From Syntrophaceae bacterium (GTDB taxonomy: Bacteria; Desulfobacterota; Syntrophia; Syntrophales; UBA5619): a DNA stretch of 6,730 nucleotides. Under the pieces are notes generated by a model, which was not told where the DNA came from, did no database searches, and saw only the letters and a list, made by a program, of their open reading frames with translations. This document shows, in pieces, positions 1-6,076 of this stretch (the first letter of the stretch is position 1; each line of letters opens with the position of its first letter). Location of the stretch: assembly GCA_023249795.1 (NCBI GenBank), contig JAHFBU010000059.1:1789-8518 (forward strand), read 5' to 3'. The translations under genes were made by a program, and so were the position numbers.

Positions 1-13
1 GAAGCGGTTTTTC

Positions 14-42
14 TTGTCAATGAAATATCTTGCGAATGTAAA
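14..42 (+). promoter_or_regulatory. Candidate sigma70-type promoter for the transporter operon
   Basis: TTGTCA (14-19) differs from the -35 consensus TTGACA at one position. It is followed by a 17-base spacer and TGTAAA (37-42), which matches the -10 consensus TATAAT at four of six positions. The surrounding sequence is AT-rich. Transcription would start near position 49 and leave a leader of about 150 bases before the ATPase start. A second -10-like hexamer, TAAAAT (63-68), has no good -35 at the right distance. This is a pattern match only. Confidence 0.4.
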
Positions 43-56
43 TATTTTGCTCCCTT

Positions 57-83
57 GGCGAGTAAAATTATTCGATGCTCGCC
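57..83. repeat. Inverted repeat GGCGAG-N15-CTCGCC
   Basis: GGCGAG (57-62) is the exact reverse complement of CTCGCC (78-83), with an AT-rich 15-base loop containing TAAAATTATTC. In RNA a flanking U-G wobble (56 and 84) could extend the stem to seven pairs. No U-tract follows, so it is not an intrinsic terminator. It lies just after the predicted transcription start and could be an operator or an mRNA leader hairpin. Six-base arms can also arise by chance. Confidence 0.35.
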
Positions 84-104
84 GTCGGGCCGCCGGCGCA
101 AATC

Positions 105-126
105 ATGGCATACGTATGGCATAAGT
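105..126. repeat. Tandem 11-bp repeat with embedded palindrome, possible operator
   Basis: Two adjacent 11-base units, ATGGCATACGT (105-115) and ATGGCATAAGT (116-126), match at 10 of 11 positions. The junction forms a perfect 10-base palindrome, CATACGTATG (109-118). An 11-base period places both copies on about the same face of the DNA helix, as seen for some regulators that bind side by side. The repeat lies between the predicted transcription start and the ATPase gene. Any role as a regulator site is inference. Confidence 0.45.
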
Positions 127-200
127 GGCTCTTGCTTTCAACGATGTTTTCATCATATGGTTTGACCGCACTGTTTGCGATCCTCTCGTCCGGGGGAATC

Positions 201-938
201 ATGATCGTCGAAAATAATGGGAGCGGCCCTGTCCGGGAAGCCGTATTTCAGGTCCGGGACCTCACCAAGATCTACAGGATGGGAGAGGTGGAGGTGCATG
301 CCCTGCGCGGCGTCCAGCTTGAACTCTACACAGGCGAGCTGGTCGTGCTGCTCGGACCGTCGGGCAGCGGGAAATCCACCCTGCTCAACATCCTGGGCGG
401 GCTTGATACGGCAACCGAGGGCTTTGTATCGTACCGGGGCCGGGACCTGACGAAGGCCAGCGAACGGGAGCTGACCGAATATCGCCGTTTCCATGTCGGG
501 TTCGTCTTTCAGTTCTACAACCTGATCTCCAGCCTTACGGCCAGGGAGAACGTGGCGGTGGTCACCGAAATCGCGCTGAATCCCATGGTTCCGGAGGAGG
601 CCCTGGCCCTGGTCGGATTGTCCGACCGGCTGGACCATTTCCCCGCCCAGCTCTCCGGCGGCGAGCAGCAGCGCGTGGCGATCGCCCGCGCCATCTCCAA
701 GAATCCGGAGGTCCTCCTCTGCGATGAGCCCACGGGAGCGCTCGATTCCAAGACCGGCATCGTTGTTCTTGAAGCCCTGGAACAGATCAACCGCAAGCTG
801 GGAACGGCCACGGCGATCATCACCCACAATGTGGACATCGCCGGCATGGCCGACCGGGTCGTCCATCTGAGCAACGGCCGGATCACCGAAGTGACGGCAA
901 ATCCGGTGAAGAAGTCCGCAAGCGAACTCCAGTGGTGA
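201..938 (+). CDS. ABC transporter ATP-binding protein, MacB/LolD/DevA-type
   Basis: This is the cytoplasmic ATPase subunit that should drive the FtsX-type permease encoded next. The 245-aa product is a complete single nucleotide-binding domain: A-loop tyrosine Y25 (KIYRMG), Walker A GPSGSGKST (52-60), Q-loop glutamine Q104, signature LSGGEQQ (151-157), Walker B VLLCDEP (171-177) with the catalytic Glu, D-loop GALD (179-182) and switch His H209. Length and motifs are normal for the lipoprotein/macrolide-type family, and no catalytic residue is missing. I chose ATG 201 because it gives the usual family N-terminus (a few residues before FQVRDLTKIY) and follows a GGGGGA stretch (192-197); upstream in-frame ATGs at 75, 105 and 144 have no such site. 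The stop lies four bases before the permease start, so the two are almost certainly co-translated. The family is certain; the transported substrate is unknown. Confidence 0.95.
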   Translation: MIVENNGSGPVREAVFQVRDLTKIYRMGEVEVHALRGVQLELYTGELVVLLGPSGSGKSTLLNILGGLDTATEGFVSYRGRDLTKASERELTEYRRFHVGFVFQFYNLISSLTARENVAVVTEIALNPMVPEEALALVGLSDRLDHFPAQLSGGEQQRVAIARAISKNPEVLLCDEPTGALDSKTGIVVLEALEQINRKLGTATAIITHNVDIAGMADRVVHLSNGRITEVTANPVKKSASELQW

Positions 939-942
939 ACAC

Positions 943-3306
943 GTGAAGGCGCTGGACCGAAAACTCTGGCGGGATCTGTGGCTCATGAAGGGGCAGGTTT
1001 TCGCCATCACGCTGGTCGTGATGAGCGGCACGGCGACCTTCATCATGTTCATCAGCACCATGGATTCCCTGAACCTCACCCGCAACCGGTTTTACCGGGA
1101 CTACAGCTTCGCCGATCTTTTTGTACATCTCAAAAGGGCGCCGGAGAGCCTGAAGGAGAAGATCAAGGAGGTCCCCGGCGTCAATCAGGTCGAAACCAGG
1201 ATCTACGCCCAGGTCAAGCTGGATATCGACGGCCTTGAAGAACCGGTCAACGCCGCGGTGATCTCCATCCCCGATGACGGCAACCCGCTGCTCAACCGTC
1301 TCTATCTCCGCAGGGGCCGGCTGGCGGACCCGGCAAAGGATAACGAGGCCGTCATCAATGAAAACTTCGCCAAGGCCCATGGTTTCAATCTCGGGAATTC
1401 GTTTTCGGCGATCATCAACGGCAAATGGAAGAGGCTGACGATTACCGGCATCGCCCTGTCGCCGGAGTTTGTTCTGCTGTTGAAACCGCAGGCGATGAGC
1501 CCGGATTTCAAACACTATGGCGTTCTGTGGATGAGCCGCAAGGCGCTCGGCAGGGCCTATGACATGGAGGGGGCGTTCAACAGCGTGGCGCTGACCCTCC
1601 ACCGGGACGCCAGATTGAGCGATGTGCTGCGCGAGGTGGATCAGATCGTGGGGCGCTACGGCGGCTATGGCGCCTACGCCCGCAAGGACCAGATCTCGCA
1701 CCGCCTGCTGAGCGAGGAATTCAAGCAGCTCCGCACCAGTTCGAAAATATTCCCCACCATTTTCATCTGCGTCGCGGCCTTCCTGCTGAACGTCGTGATG
1801 AGCCGGACGATCAACACGCAGCGCGAACAGATCGCCGCGCTGAAGGCGTTCGGTTACGACAATTTCAGCATCGGCCTCCATTACGCGAAGCTCGTGGTTC
1901 TGATGATCGTTCCGGGCCTGATCATCGGCATCTTCGGAGGAATCTGGTTCGGCCGCCTGCTGGGCGACATCTACATGGCCGTCTATCGTTTTCCGTTTCT
2001 GATCTATACGCTCGATCCCAGGGTGGTGATCGCCATCGTGCTGATCACGGCCGCCTCGGCTCTTGCCGGCACCCTGCACACCCTCCGGCGCGCCGCCGGA
2101 CAGCCTCCCGCGGAGGCCATGCGGCCCGAAGCCCCCGCCCAATACCGGAAATCGCTGATCGAGCGATTGGGTGCCGGCCGCCTGCTTTCAGAGCCGTCCC
2201 GAATCATCGTGCGGAATATCGAACGCAAGCCGATCCGGACCCTTCTCTCGATGATCGGCATCGCCGCCGCCTGCGCAACGATGATCTCCAGCGGCTTTTT
2301 CAAGGATGCGGTCACCCATATGGTCAACGTGCAATTTGTCCTTTCCCAGAAGGAGGATATGACCGTCACCTTCATTGAACCGACGTCGCGCCGGGCGCTC
2401 TATGACCTCAGGGAAATCGAAGGGGTCGAATACGCCGAGCCCTACCGTAACGTCGCGGTGAAACTGATCCATGGCCACCGCAGCTACAAGACCGCCATCA
2501 CCGGAATCGAACCGGACAGCCGCCTCTATCTGCTGCTGGACACCAACCTCAAGCCGGTGGCGCTGCCGTCCGCGGGGATCATGCTGACCGATCATCTGGG
2601 CAAGATCCTCGGTGTGCGGCCCGGAGATCTGCTGACGGTCGAACTCCTCGAAGGGTCGCGGGCGACCCGCCAGGTGCCGGTGGTCGCTCTGACAAAGCAG
2701 TATCTCGGGGTCATGGGATACATGGACGTCGGGTCGCTCAACCGCTTGCTGGGTGAGGGCGATGCGATATCCGGCGCCCATCTGGTGACCGACGCCCTGC
2801 ACCGGAAGCGGCTGTTTCGACGGTTTGTTGAAATGCCGCGTATCTCCGGAACCGTTGTCCGAACCGATGAAGTCCGCAATTTTCATGAAGTGCAGGCCAA
2901 AGGGATGCTTTTTTTTACGTTTATTGCTACAGTCATGGCGTGCTTCATCTCCTTCGGCGTGGTCTATAACAATGCCCGTATCACGTTTTCGGAACGGAGC
3001 CGGGAACTCTCCAGCCTCCGGGTTCTGGGCTACACGCGGGGAGAGATATCGTACATCCTGCTGGGGGAATTGGGGCTGATCACGCTCGCCGCCATCCCGC
3101 TGGGTTTTCTGCTGGGATACTGGCTTTGCGGGTATATCTCGCAAGCCCTGGCATCCGACCTTTTCCGGGTGCCGCTCGTGATAGAACCCCGGACGTTTTC
3201 GCTCGCCGCGACGGTTGTTCTGGCCTCGGCGTTGTTATCGGCATTGGTTGTTCGCCGCAAGCTCGATCATCTCAATCTGGTGGAAGTGCTCAAAACTCGG
3301 GAGTAG
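943..3306 (+). CDS. FtsX-like ABC transporter permease with duplicated FtsX module
   Basis: This is the inner-membrane subunit of the ABC transporter. The 787-aa protein has two similar halves, each with one N-terminal membrane helix, a large extracytoplasmic domain and three more helices. By hydrophobicity the helices lie near residues 18-38, 268-287, 315-338 and 360-378, then 431-451, 655-676, 703-728 and 752-771. The first extracytoplasmic domain spans about 40-265 and the second about 455-650. Family marks follow the second helix of each half: TINTQREQIAALKAFGY (289-305) and ITFSERSRELSSLRVLGY (680-697), both of the form R-E-x-A/S-x-L-x-x-L/F-G-Y. Classic MacB has one FtsX unit fused to its ATPase; here the ATPase is separate and the permease doubled, as in YbbP-like permeases. 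The start is GTG 943, four bases after the ATPase stop, with only a weak GGTGA (934-938) upstream, suggesting translational coupling. The substrate cannot be read from the sequence. Confidence 0.93.
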   Translation: MKALDRKLWRDLWLMKGQVFAITLVVMSGTATFIMFISTMDSLNLTRNRFYRDYSFADLFVHLKRAPESLKEKIKEVPGVNQVETRIYAQVKLDIDGLEEPVNAAVISIPDDGNPLLNRLYLRRGRLADPAKDNEAVINENFAKAHGFNLGNSFSAIINGKWKRLTITGIALSPEFVLLLKPQAMSPDFKHYGVLWMSRKALGRAYDMEGAFNSVALTLHRDARLSDVLREVDQIVGRYGGYGAYARKDQISHRLLSEEFKQLRTSSKIFPTIFICVAAFLLNVVMSRTINTQREQIAALKAFGYDNFSIGLHYAKLVVLMIVPGLIIGIFGGIWFGRLLGDIYMAVYRFPFLIYTLDPRVVIAIVLITAASALAGTLHTLRRAAGQPPAEAMRPEAPAQYRKSLIERLGAGRLLSEPSRIIVRNIERKPIRTLLSMIGIAAACATMISSGFFKDAVTHMVNVQFVLSQKEDMTVTFIEPTSRRALYDLREIEGVEYAEPYRNVAVKLIHGHRSYKTAITGIEPDSRLYLLLDTNLKPVALPSAGIMLTDHLGKILGVRPGDLLTVELLEGSRATRQVPVVALTKQYLGVMGYMDVGSLNRLLGEGDAISGAHLVTDALHRKRLFRRFVEMPRISGTVVRTDEVRNFHEVQAKGMLFFTFIATVMACFISFGVVYNNARITFSERSRELSSLRVLGYTRGEISYILLGELGLITLAAIPLGFLLGYWLCGYISQALASDLFRVPLVIEPRTFSLAATVVLASALLSALVVRRKLDHLNLVEVLKTRE

Positions 3307-3310
3307 GCAT

Positions 3311-4507
3311 ATGACCCACGCCATACGCAGAAAATTATGGATATCCGGCTTCATCCTGGTCGTGCTCCTGGCGATCCTCTATGGATTCCTTCCCCGAACG
3401 CAGGAGGTGGATCTCGTCCGCGTCACGCGGGGCCCGCTTCAGGTCACGATCGAGGAGGAGGGACGCACCAGGCTCAGGGAGCGTTTTGTGATCTCGGCCC
3501 CCACCGCCGGTTATCTGCGGCGCATTGAGGCCAAGGTCGGGGATCCGGTAAGAAAGGGGCAAAGGGTGGCCGTGCTGGAGCCCCTGCGGTCACAGCCTCT
3601 GGATCCCCGGAGCCGGGCGGAGGCGGAAGCCGTCGTTTCCGCAACGGAGGCGTCGCTCGCCGCCGCAATGGAAAAGGAGAGAGCGGCGACGGCGGATACC
3701 GATTACGCGGAAAAGAGGCTGGCGAGGATCGCAAACCTCTACTCCCGGGGAGCGGTGGCAAAGGATCAATTCGAACAGACGGAGGCCGACGCGAAAAAGG
3801 CGCGGGCCGTCCAGCTCTCCGCCCGGGGGGCGGCGGATGCCGCCCGTAGCGAGTTGGAGCGGACAAAAACAGCGCTGCGGAACTTCTCCGCGGTCAAGAA
3901 AAATGGGGGGGATGCCGAGATCGATTCGCCCGTGGACGGCGCCGTCTTCAAGCTCCATCGGGACAGCGAAGGGGCCGTCCATGCCGGCGAACCCCTGATG
4001 GACATCGGCAACGTCCGGGATCTCGAAGTCCGGGTGGAGGTTCTTTCGTCCGACGCGGTCGGGATCGGACCGGGAATGACGGTGTTGTTCAAGCGCTGGG
4101 GCCGGGACGAGCCCCTGACAGGGCGCGTTCGGCGGGTCGAGCCGGCCGGCTTTACGAAACTTTCGAGCCTCGGGGTGGAGGAGCAGAGGGTTCTGGTGCT
4201 TGCCGATATTACGTCGCCTCCGGAAACGTGGCGCGTCCTCGGGGACGGCTATCGCCTGGAGGCGCACTTTATCGTCTGGGAGGGGCGGAATATCCTTCAG
4301 CTCCCCACCAGCGCCCTTTTTCGCTCCGGAAAGGACTGGTCCGTCTTTGCGGATGAGCAGGGAAAGGCACGCCGTCGCACGGTGGAGATCGGCCGGAGAA
4401 CAGGACTGGCGGCCCAGATCGTCTCCGGCCTGAAGGAAGATGAAAGGGTGGTGGCCTATCCCGACGACGCCGTCAGCGAGGGGACCAAGATCCGGCAGAG
4501 AAAATAA
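3311..4507 (+). CDS. HlyD/MacA-type periplasmic adaptor (membrane fusion protein)
   Basis: This protein should bridge the permease to an outer-membrane channel. The 398-aa product has a cytoplasmic N-terminus, an uncleaved membrane anchor (about 11-27) with no lipobox Cys, a first lipoyl half (about 60-90, with APTAGYLRRI and VGDPVRKGQ), an Ala/Glu/Lys-rich coiled-coil hairpin (about 100-192), a second lipoyl half (about 203-232, with IDSPVDGAVFKL), a beta-barrel domain (about 236-320) and a membrane-proximal domain (about 327-396). At the hairpin tip, R139-x3-L143-x6-A150-x3-F154 resembles the RLS motif (R-x3-L-x6-S-x3-L/V/I) by which AcrA/MacA-type adaptors dock to TolC, with Ser changed to Ala and the last position Phe. 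ATG 3311 was chosen because GGGAG (3299-3303) precedes it by seven bases; that site overlaps the end of the permease gene, and a longer version from 3215 would run inside it. The outer-membrane partner is not in the window. Confidence 0.93.
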   Translation: MTHAIRRKLWISGFILVVLLAILYGFLPRTQEVDLVRVTRGPLQVTIEEEGRTRLRERFVISAPTAGYLRRIEAKVGDPVRKGQRVAVLEPLRSQPLDPRSRAEAEAVVSATEASLAAAMEKERAATADTDYAEKRLARIANLYSRGAVAKDQFEQTEADAKKARAVQLSARGAADAARSELERTKTALRNFSAVKKNGGDAEIDSPVDGAVFKLHRDSEGAVHAGEPLMDIGNVRDLEVRVEVLSSDAVGIGPGMTVLFKRWGRDEPLTGRVRRVEPAGFTKLSSLGVEEQRVLVLADITSPPETWRVLGDGYRLEAHFIVWEGRNILQLPTSALFRSGKDWSVFADEQGKARRRTVEIGRRTGLAAQIVSGLKEDERVVAYPDDAVSEGTKIRQRK

Positions 4508-4582
4508 CGCGCTTTGGAGGAATGGCAGGCAGACCATGGCGGCGGGCCGGTGGGATGCCATAATAAAATGAGGATATCGAGG
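4508..4582 (+). promoter_or_regulatory. Spacer/leader before the diguanylate cyclase with orphan Shine-Dalgarno
   Basis: A strong GGAGG (4516-4520) sits here but serves no long gene. ATG 4522, one base after it, opens a 13-codon frame ending in TAA 4561-4563; ATG 4536 opens an 11-codon frame whose TGA (4569-4571) overlaps an in-frame cyclase ATG at 4568 as ATGA. ATGGCA (4522-4527) is complementary to TGCCAT (4556-4561), a possible weak hairpin with a 28-base loop. I see no terminator with a U-tract and no clear promoter, so read-through from the transporter genes is plausible. Confidence 0.3.
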
Positions 4583-6037
4583 ATGTCGATGAATATTGAA
4601 AAGAATCGGATCCTGTTTGTTTCGATCGTCGGTGCGATTATCGTCGCAGGTTTCCTGGTGACAAGCCTGACCAGTTATTTTGTCTCGACGAATTCGGCGA
4701 AGAAGGCCATCCTGAACAATGAACTGCCGCTGACCAGCGACAACGTCTTCTCGCAGATCCAGAAGGATCTGTTTCGCCCCATTTTCATCTCCTCACAGAT
4801 GGCCTCGAACACATTCCTGCGCGATTGGTTGATGGACGGAGAAAGGGACGAAAGAAAAATGCGGAAGTACCTGTATGACATCCGGAAGAGATACAGCGCC
4901 GTCACCAGCTTTCTGGTCTCCGAAAAAACGCGTGTCTATTACCATGCGGACGGCATCCTGAAGAAGGTGCGATCCGATGAGCCGCGGGATGCCTGGTATT
5001 TCCGGGTCCGGACCATGAAACCGGAGTATGAAATCAATGTCGATCCGGATATGGCAAACCTGGACACGATGACCATTTTCATCAACTACAAGACCTTCGA
5101 CTATCAGGGAGGCTTCATCGGCGCGACGGGCGTGGGATTGACGGTGAAGAACGTCAAGCAGCTGATCGATCAGTACCAGAAGCGGTTCGAACGGACAGTC
5201 TTTTTTGTAGACCGCAAAGGAAATGTGGTGCTGCATGGCGCAGCCTATTCAGGTCCGATGCACCTCTCGGAGCGCTCCGGACTGCGCGAAGCGCTGCCGG
5301 TGCTTCTGGAAAGCTCCGGAAGCATGCACGAATTCCAAAGTGAGGGGAAATCCTTTCTGCTGAGCGCCCGCTATGTTCCCGAGCTCAACTGGATACTGGT
5401 GGTGGAGCAGTCCACGGACAGGATCATGGATGATTTTCGCAAGACACTGCGGGAAAGCCTGGTGATCTGCGCTTTTGTAACCGTCCTGGTGGTATTGCTG
5501 ATTTTCTGGATGGTCAACTCCTTCCACCGGAAGCTGGCGGATATGGCCCTGATCGACGGACTGACGGGAGCCGCAAACCGCCAATCCTTCTCCATAAGCT
5601 TTGCCCAGGCCCTGGCCCATGTCAGGCGCAAGGGGGAACCCATGAGCGTGGCCATGATCGACATCGATCACTTCAAGTCCGTCAACGATCGTTTCGGGCA
5701 TCTCACGGGAGACAGAATTCTCCAGGACATCGCATTGCTCATCAAAACCCGGATCCGGGGCTGGGATACCCTCTGCCGGTGGGGTGGAGAGGAGTTCCTG
5801 CTGCTTCTGCAAAGCGCGGACCTTGATGGGGCGTGCAAAGTTGCCGAGCAGCTCAGGATCGAGGTCCATGCCAGGCCGTTCGGCAAGCCGGACAAGCCCA
5901 TCCATATTACGATCAGCGTGGGGGTTGCCCAGTACCGGGACGGCGATTCGGAAATGGCCATTACGGAACGGGCCGACAGGGCGCTTTACCGTGCCAAAGA
6001 AAACGGCAGGAACCGCATCGAGCGGGAGATCGTCTGA
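4583..6037 (+). CDS. Membrane-bound diguanylate cyclase with extracytoplasmic Cache sensor (dCache-GGDEF)
   Basis: The protein makes c-di-GMP from two GTP at the inner membrane, probably under control of an external ligand. Numbering is from ATG 4583 (484 aa). A membrane helix (about 11-33) is followed by a periplasmic domain of about 255 residues with Cache-like features (R135-D-A-W138-Y139, then a G-x-x-G-x-x-G-x-x-L strand near 177-186), a second helix (about 292-312), a short linker and a GGDEF domain (about 320-482). The catalytic domain looks active: D325-G-L-T (325-328), MIDIDHFKSVND with metal-binding D360, and GGEEF at 401-405. The inhibitory I-site RxxD is intact (R392-G-W-D395, five residues before GGEEF), so product feedback is expected. 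There is no EAL or HD-GYP domain. The start is uncertain: ATG 4583 has GAGGA (4570-4574) eight bases upstream, ATG 4589 has GAGG (4579-4582) six bases upstream, ATG 4568 lacks a site, and the frame stays open to TTG 4514. The signal sensed is unknown. Confidence 0.92.
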   Translation: MSMNIEKNRILFVSIVGAIIVAGFLVTSLTSYFVSTNSAKKAILNNELPLTSDNVFSQIQKDLFRPIFISSQMASNTFLRDWLMDGERDERKMRKYLYDIRKRYSAVTSFLVSEKTRVYYHADGILKKVRSDEPRDAWYFRVRTMKPEYEINVDPDMANLDTMTIFINYKTFDYQGGFIGATGVGLTVKNVKQLIDQYQKRFERTVFFVDRKGNVVLHGAAYSGPMHLSERSGLREALPVLLESSGSMHEFQSEGKSFLLSARYVPELNWILVVEQSTDRIMDDFRKTLRESLVICAFVTVLVVLLIFWMVNSFHRKLADMALIDGLTGAANRQSFSISFAQALAHVRRKGEPMSVAMIDIDHFKSVNDRFGHLTGDRILQDIALLIKTRIRGWDTLCRWGGEEFLLLLQSADLDGACKVAEQLRIEVHARPFGKPDKPIHITISVGVAQYRDGDSEMAITERADRALYRAKENGRNRIEREIV

Positions 6038-6076
6038 TCCCCGTGCCTCACCCCGGGAGAAGGTCTCGGCGGCCCG
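6038..6076. other. Convergent intergenic gap without a recognisable terminator
   Basis: These 39 bases separate the stop codons of two converging genes. The only fold I find is GAGA-AGG-TCTC, a four-pair stem with no T-run on either side, too weak to count as an intrinsic terminator. Termination may be Rho-dependent or lie inside the opposite gene. Confidence 0.5.

Larger units (their letters stand above)
1..200. other. Non-coding leader upstream of the ABC transporter cassette
   Basis: No convincing gene lies here. The stretch is visibly richer in A and T than the genes that follow and holds a candidate promoter, an inverted repeat and a tandem repeat, listed separately. The first bases, GAAGCGG followed by five T, resemble the right arm and U-tract of an intrinsic terminator of a gene to the left, but the left arm would be outside the window, so this cannot be decided. 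The reading frame of the ATPase stays open back to an ATG at 75, but the ATG codons at 75, 105 and 144 lack a ribosome binding site and their extra residues match nothing expected at the N-terminus of an ABC ATPase. I therefore treat it as a 5' untranslated region of about 150 bases. Confidence 0.6.

Noticed and set aside
91..98. CGCCGGCG palindrome as an operator
   Set aside because: Perfect eight-base GC palindromes are expected by chance in DNA this GC-rich, and it does not extend on either side.
132..161. Second promoter TTGCTT-N18-TATGGT close to the ATPase gene
   Set aside because: Both hexamers are weak matches (about three and four of six) and the spacer is longer than optimal; the pair at 14-42 is better.
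75..200. N-terminal extension of the ATPase by up to 42 residues including a hydrophobic stretch
   Set aside because: The frame is open but the ATGs at 75, 105 and 144 lack ribosome binding sites, the DNA is compositionally unlike coding sequence here, and a membrane helix before a LolD/MacB-type ATPase domain is not expected.
883..2142. Long antisense reading frame of 419 codons opposite the permease
   Set aside because: It mirrors the GC-rich codon pattern of the permease, gives a His/Asp/Arg-rich protein without recognisable domains, and lies opposite a clear conserved gene. The same holds for antisense frames at 153-1085, 2188-3144, 3590-4561 and 5249-5905.
3215..3310. Longer adaptor beginning at 3215 inside the permease gene
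   Set aside because: It would overlap the permease by 92 bases, while ATG 3311 has a well-placed GGGAG and gives a normal cytoplasmic tail plus membrane anchor.
4522..4561. Intrinsic terminator formed by ATGGCA and TGCCAT after the adaptor gene
   Set aside because: The stem is only six pairs with a 28-base loop, and the sequence after it is A-rich rather than T-rich.
6052..6066. Hairpin around GAGAAGGTCTC as a shared terminator of the convergent genes
   Set aside because: Only four pairs, the flanking G-G does not pair, and there is no T-run on either strand.
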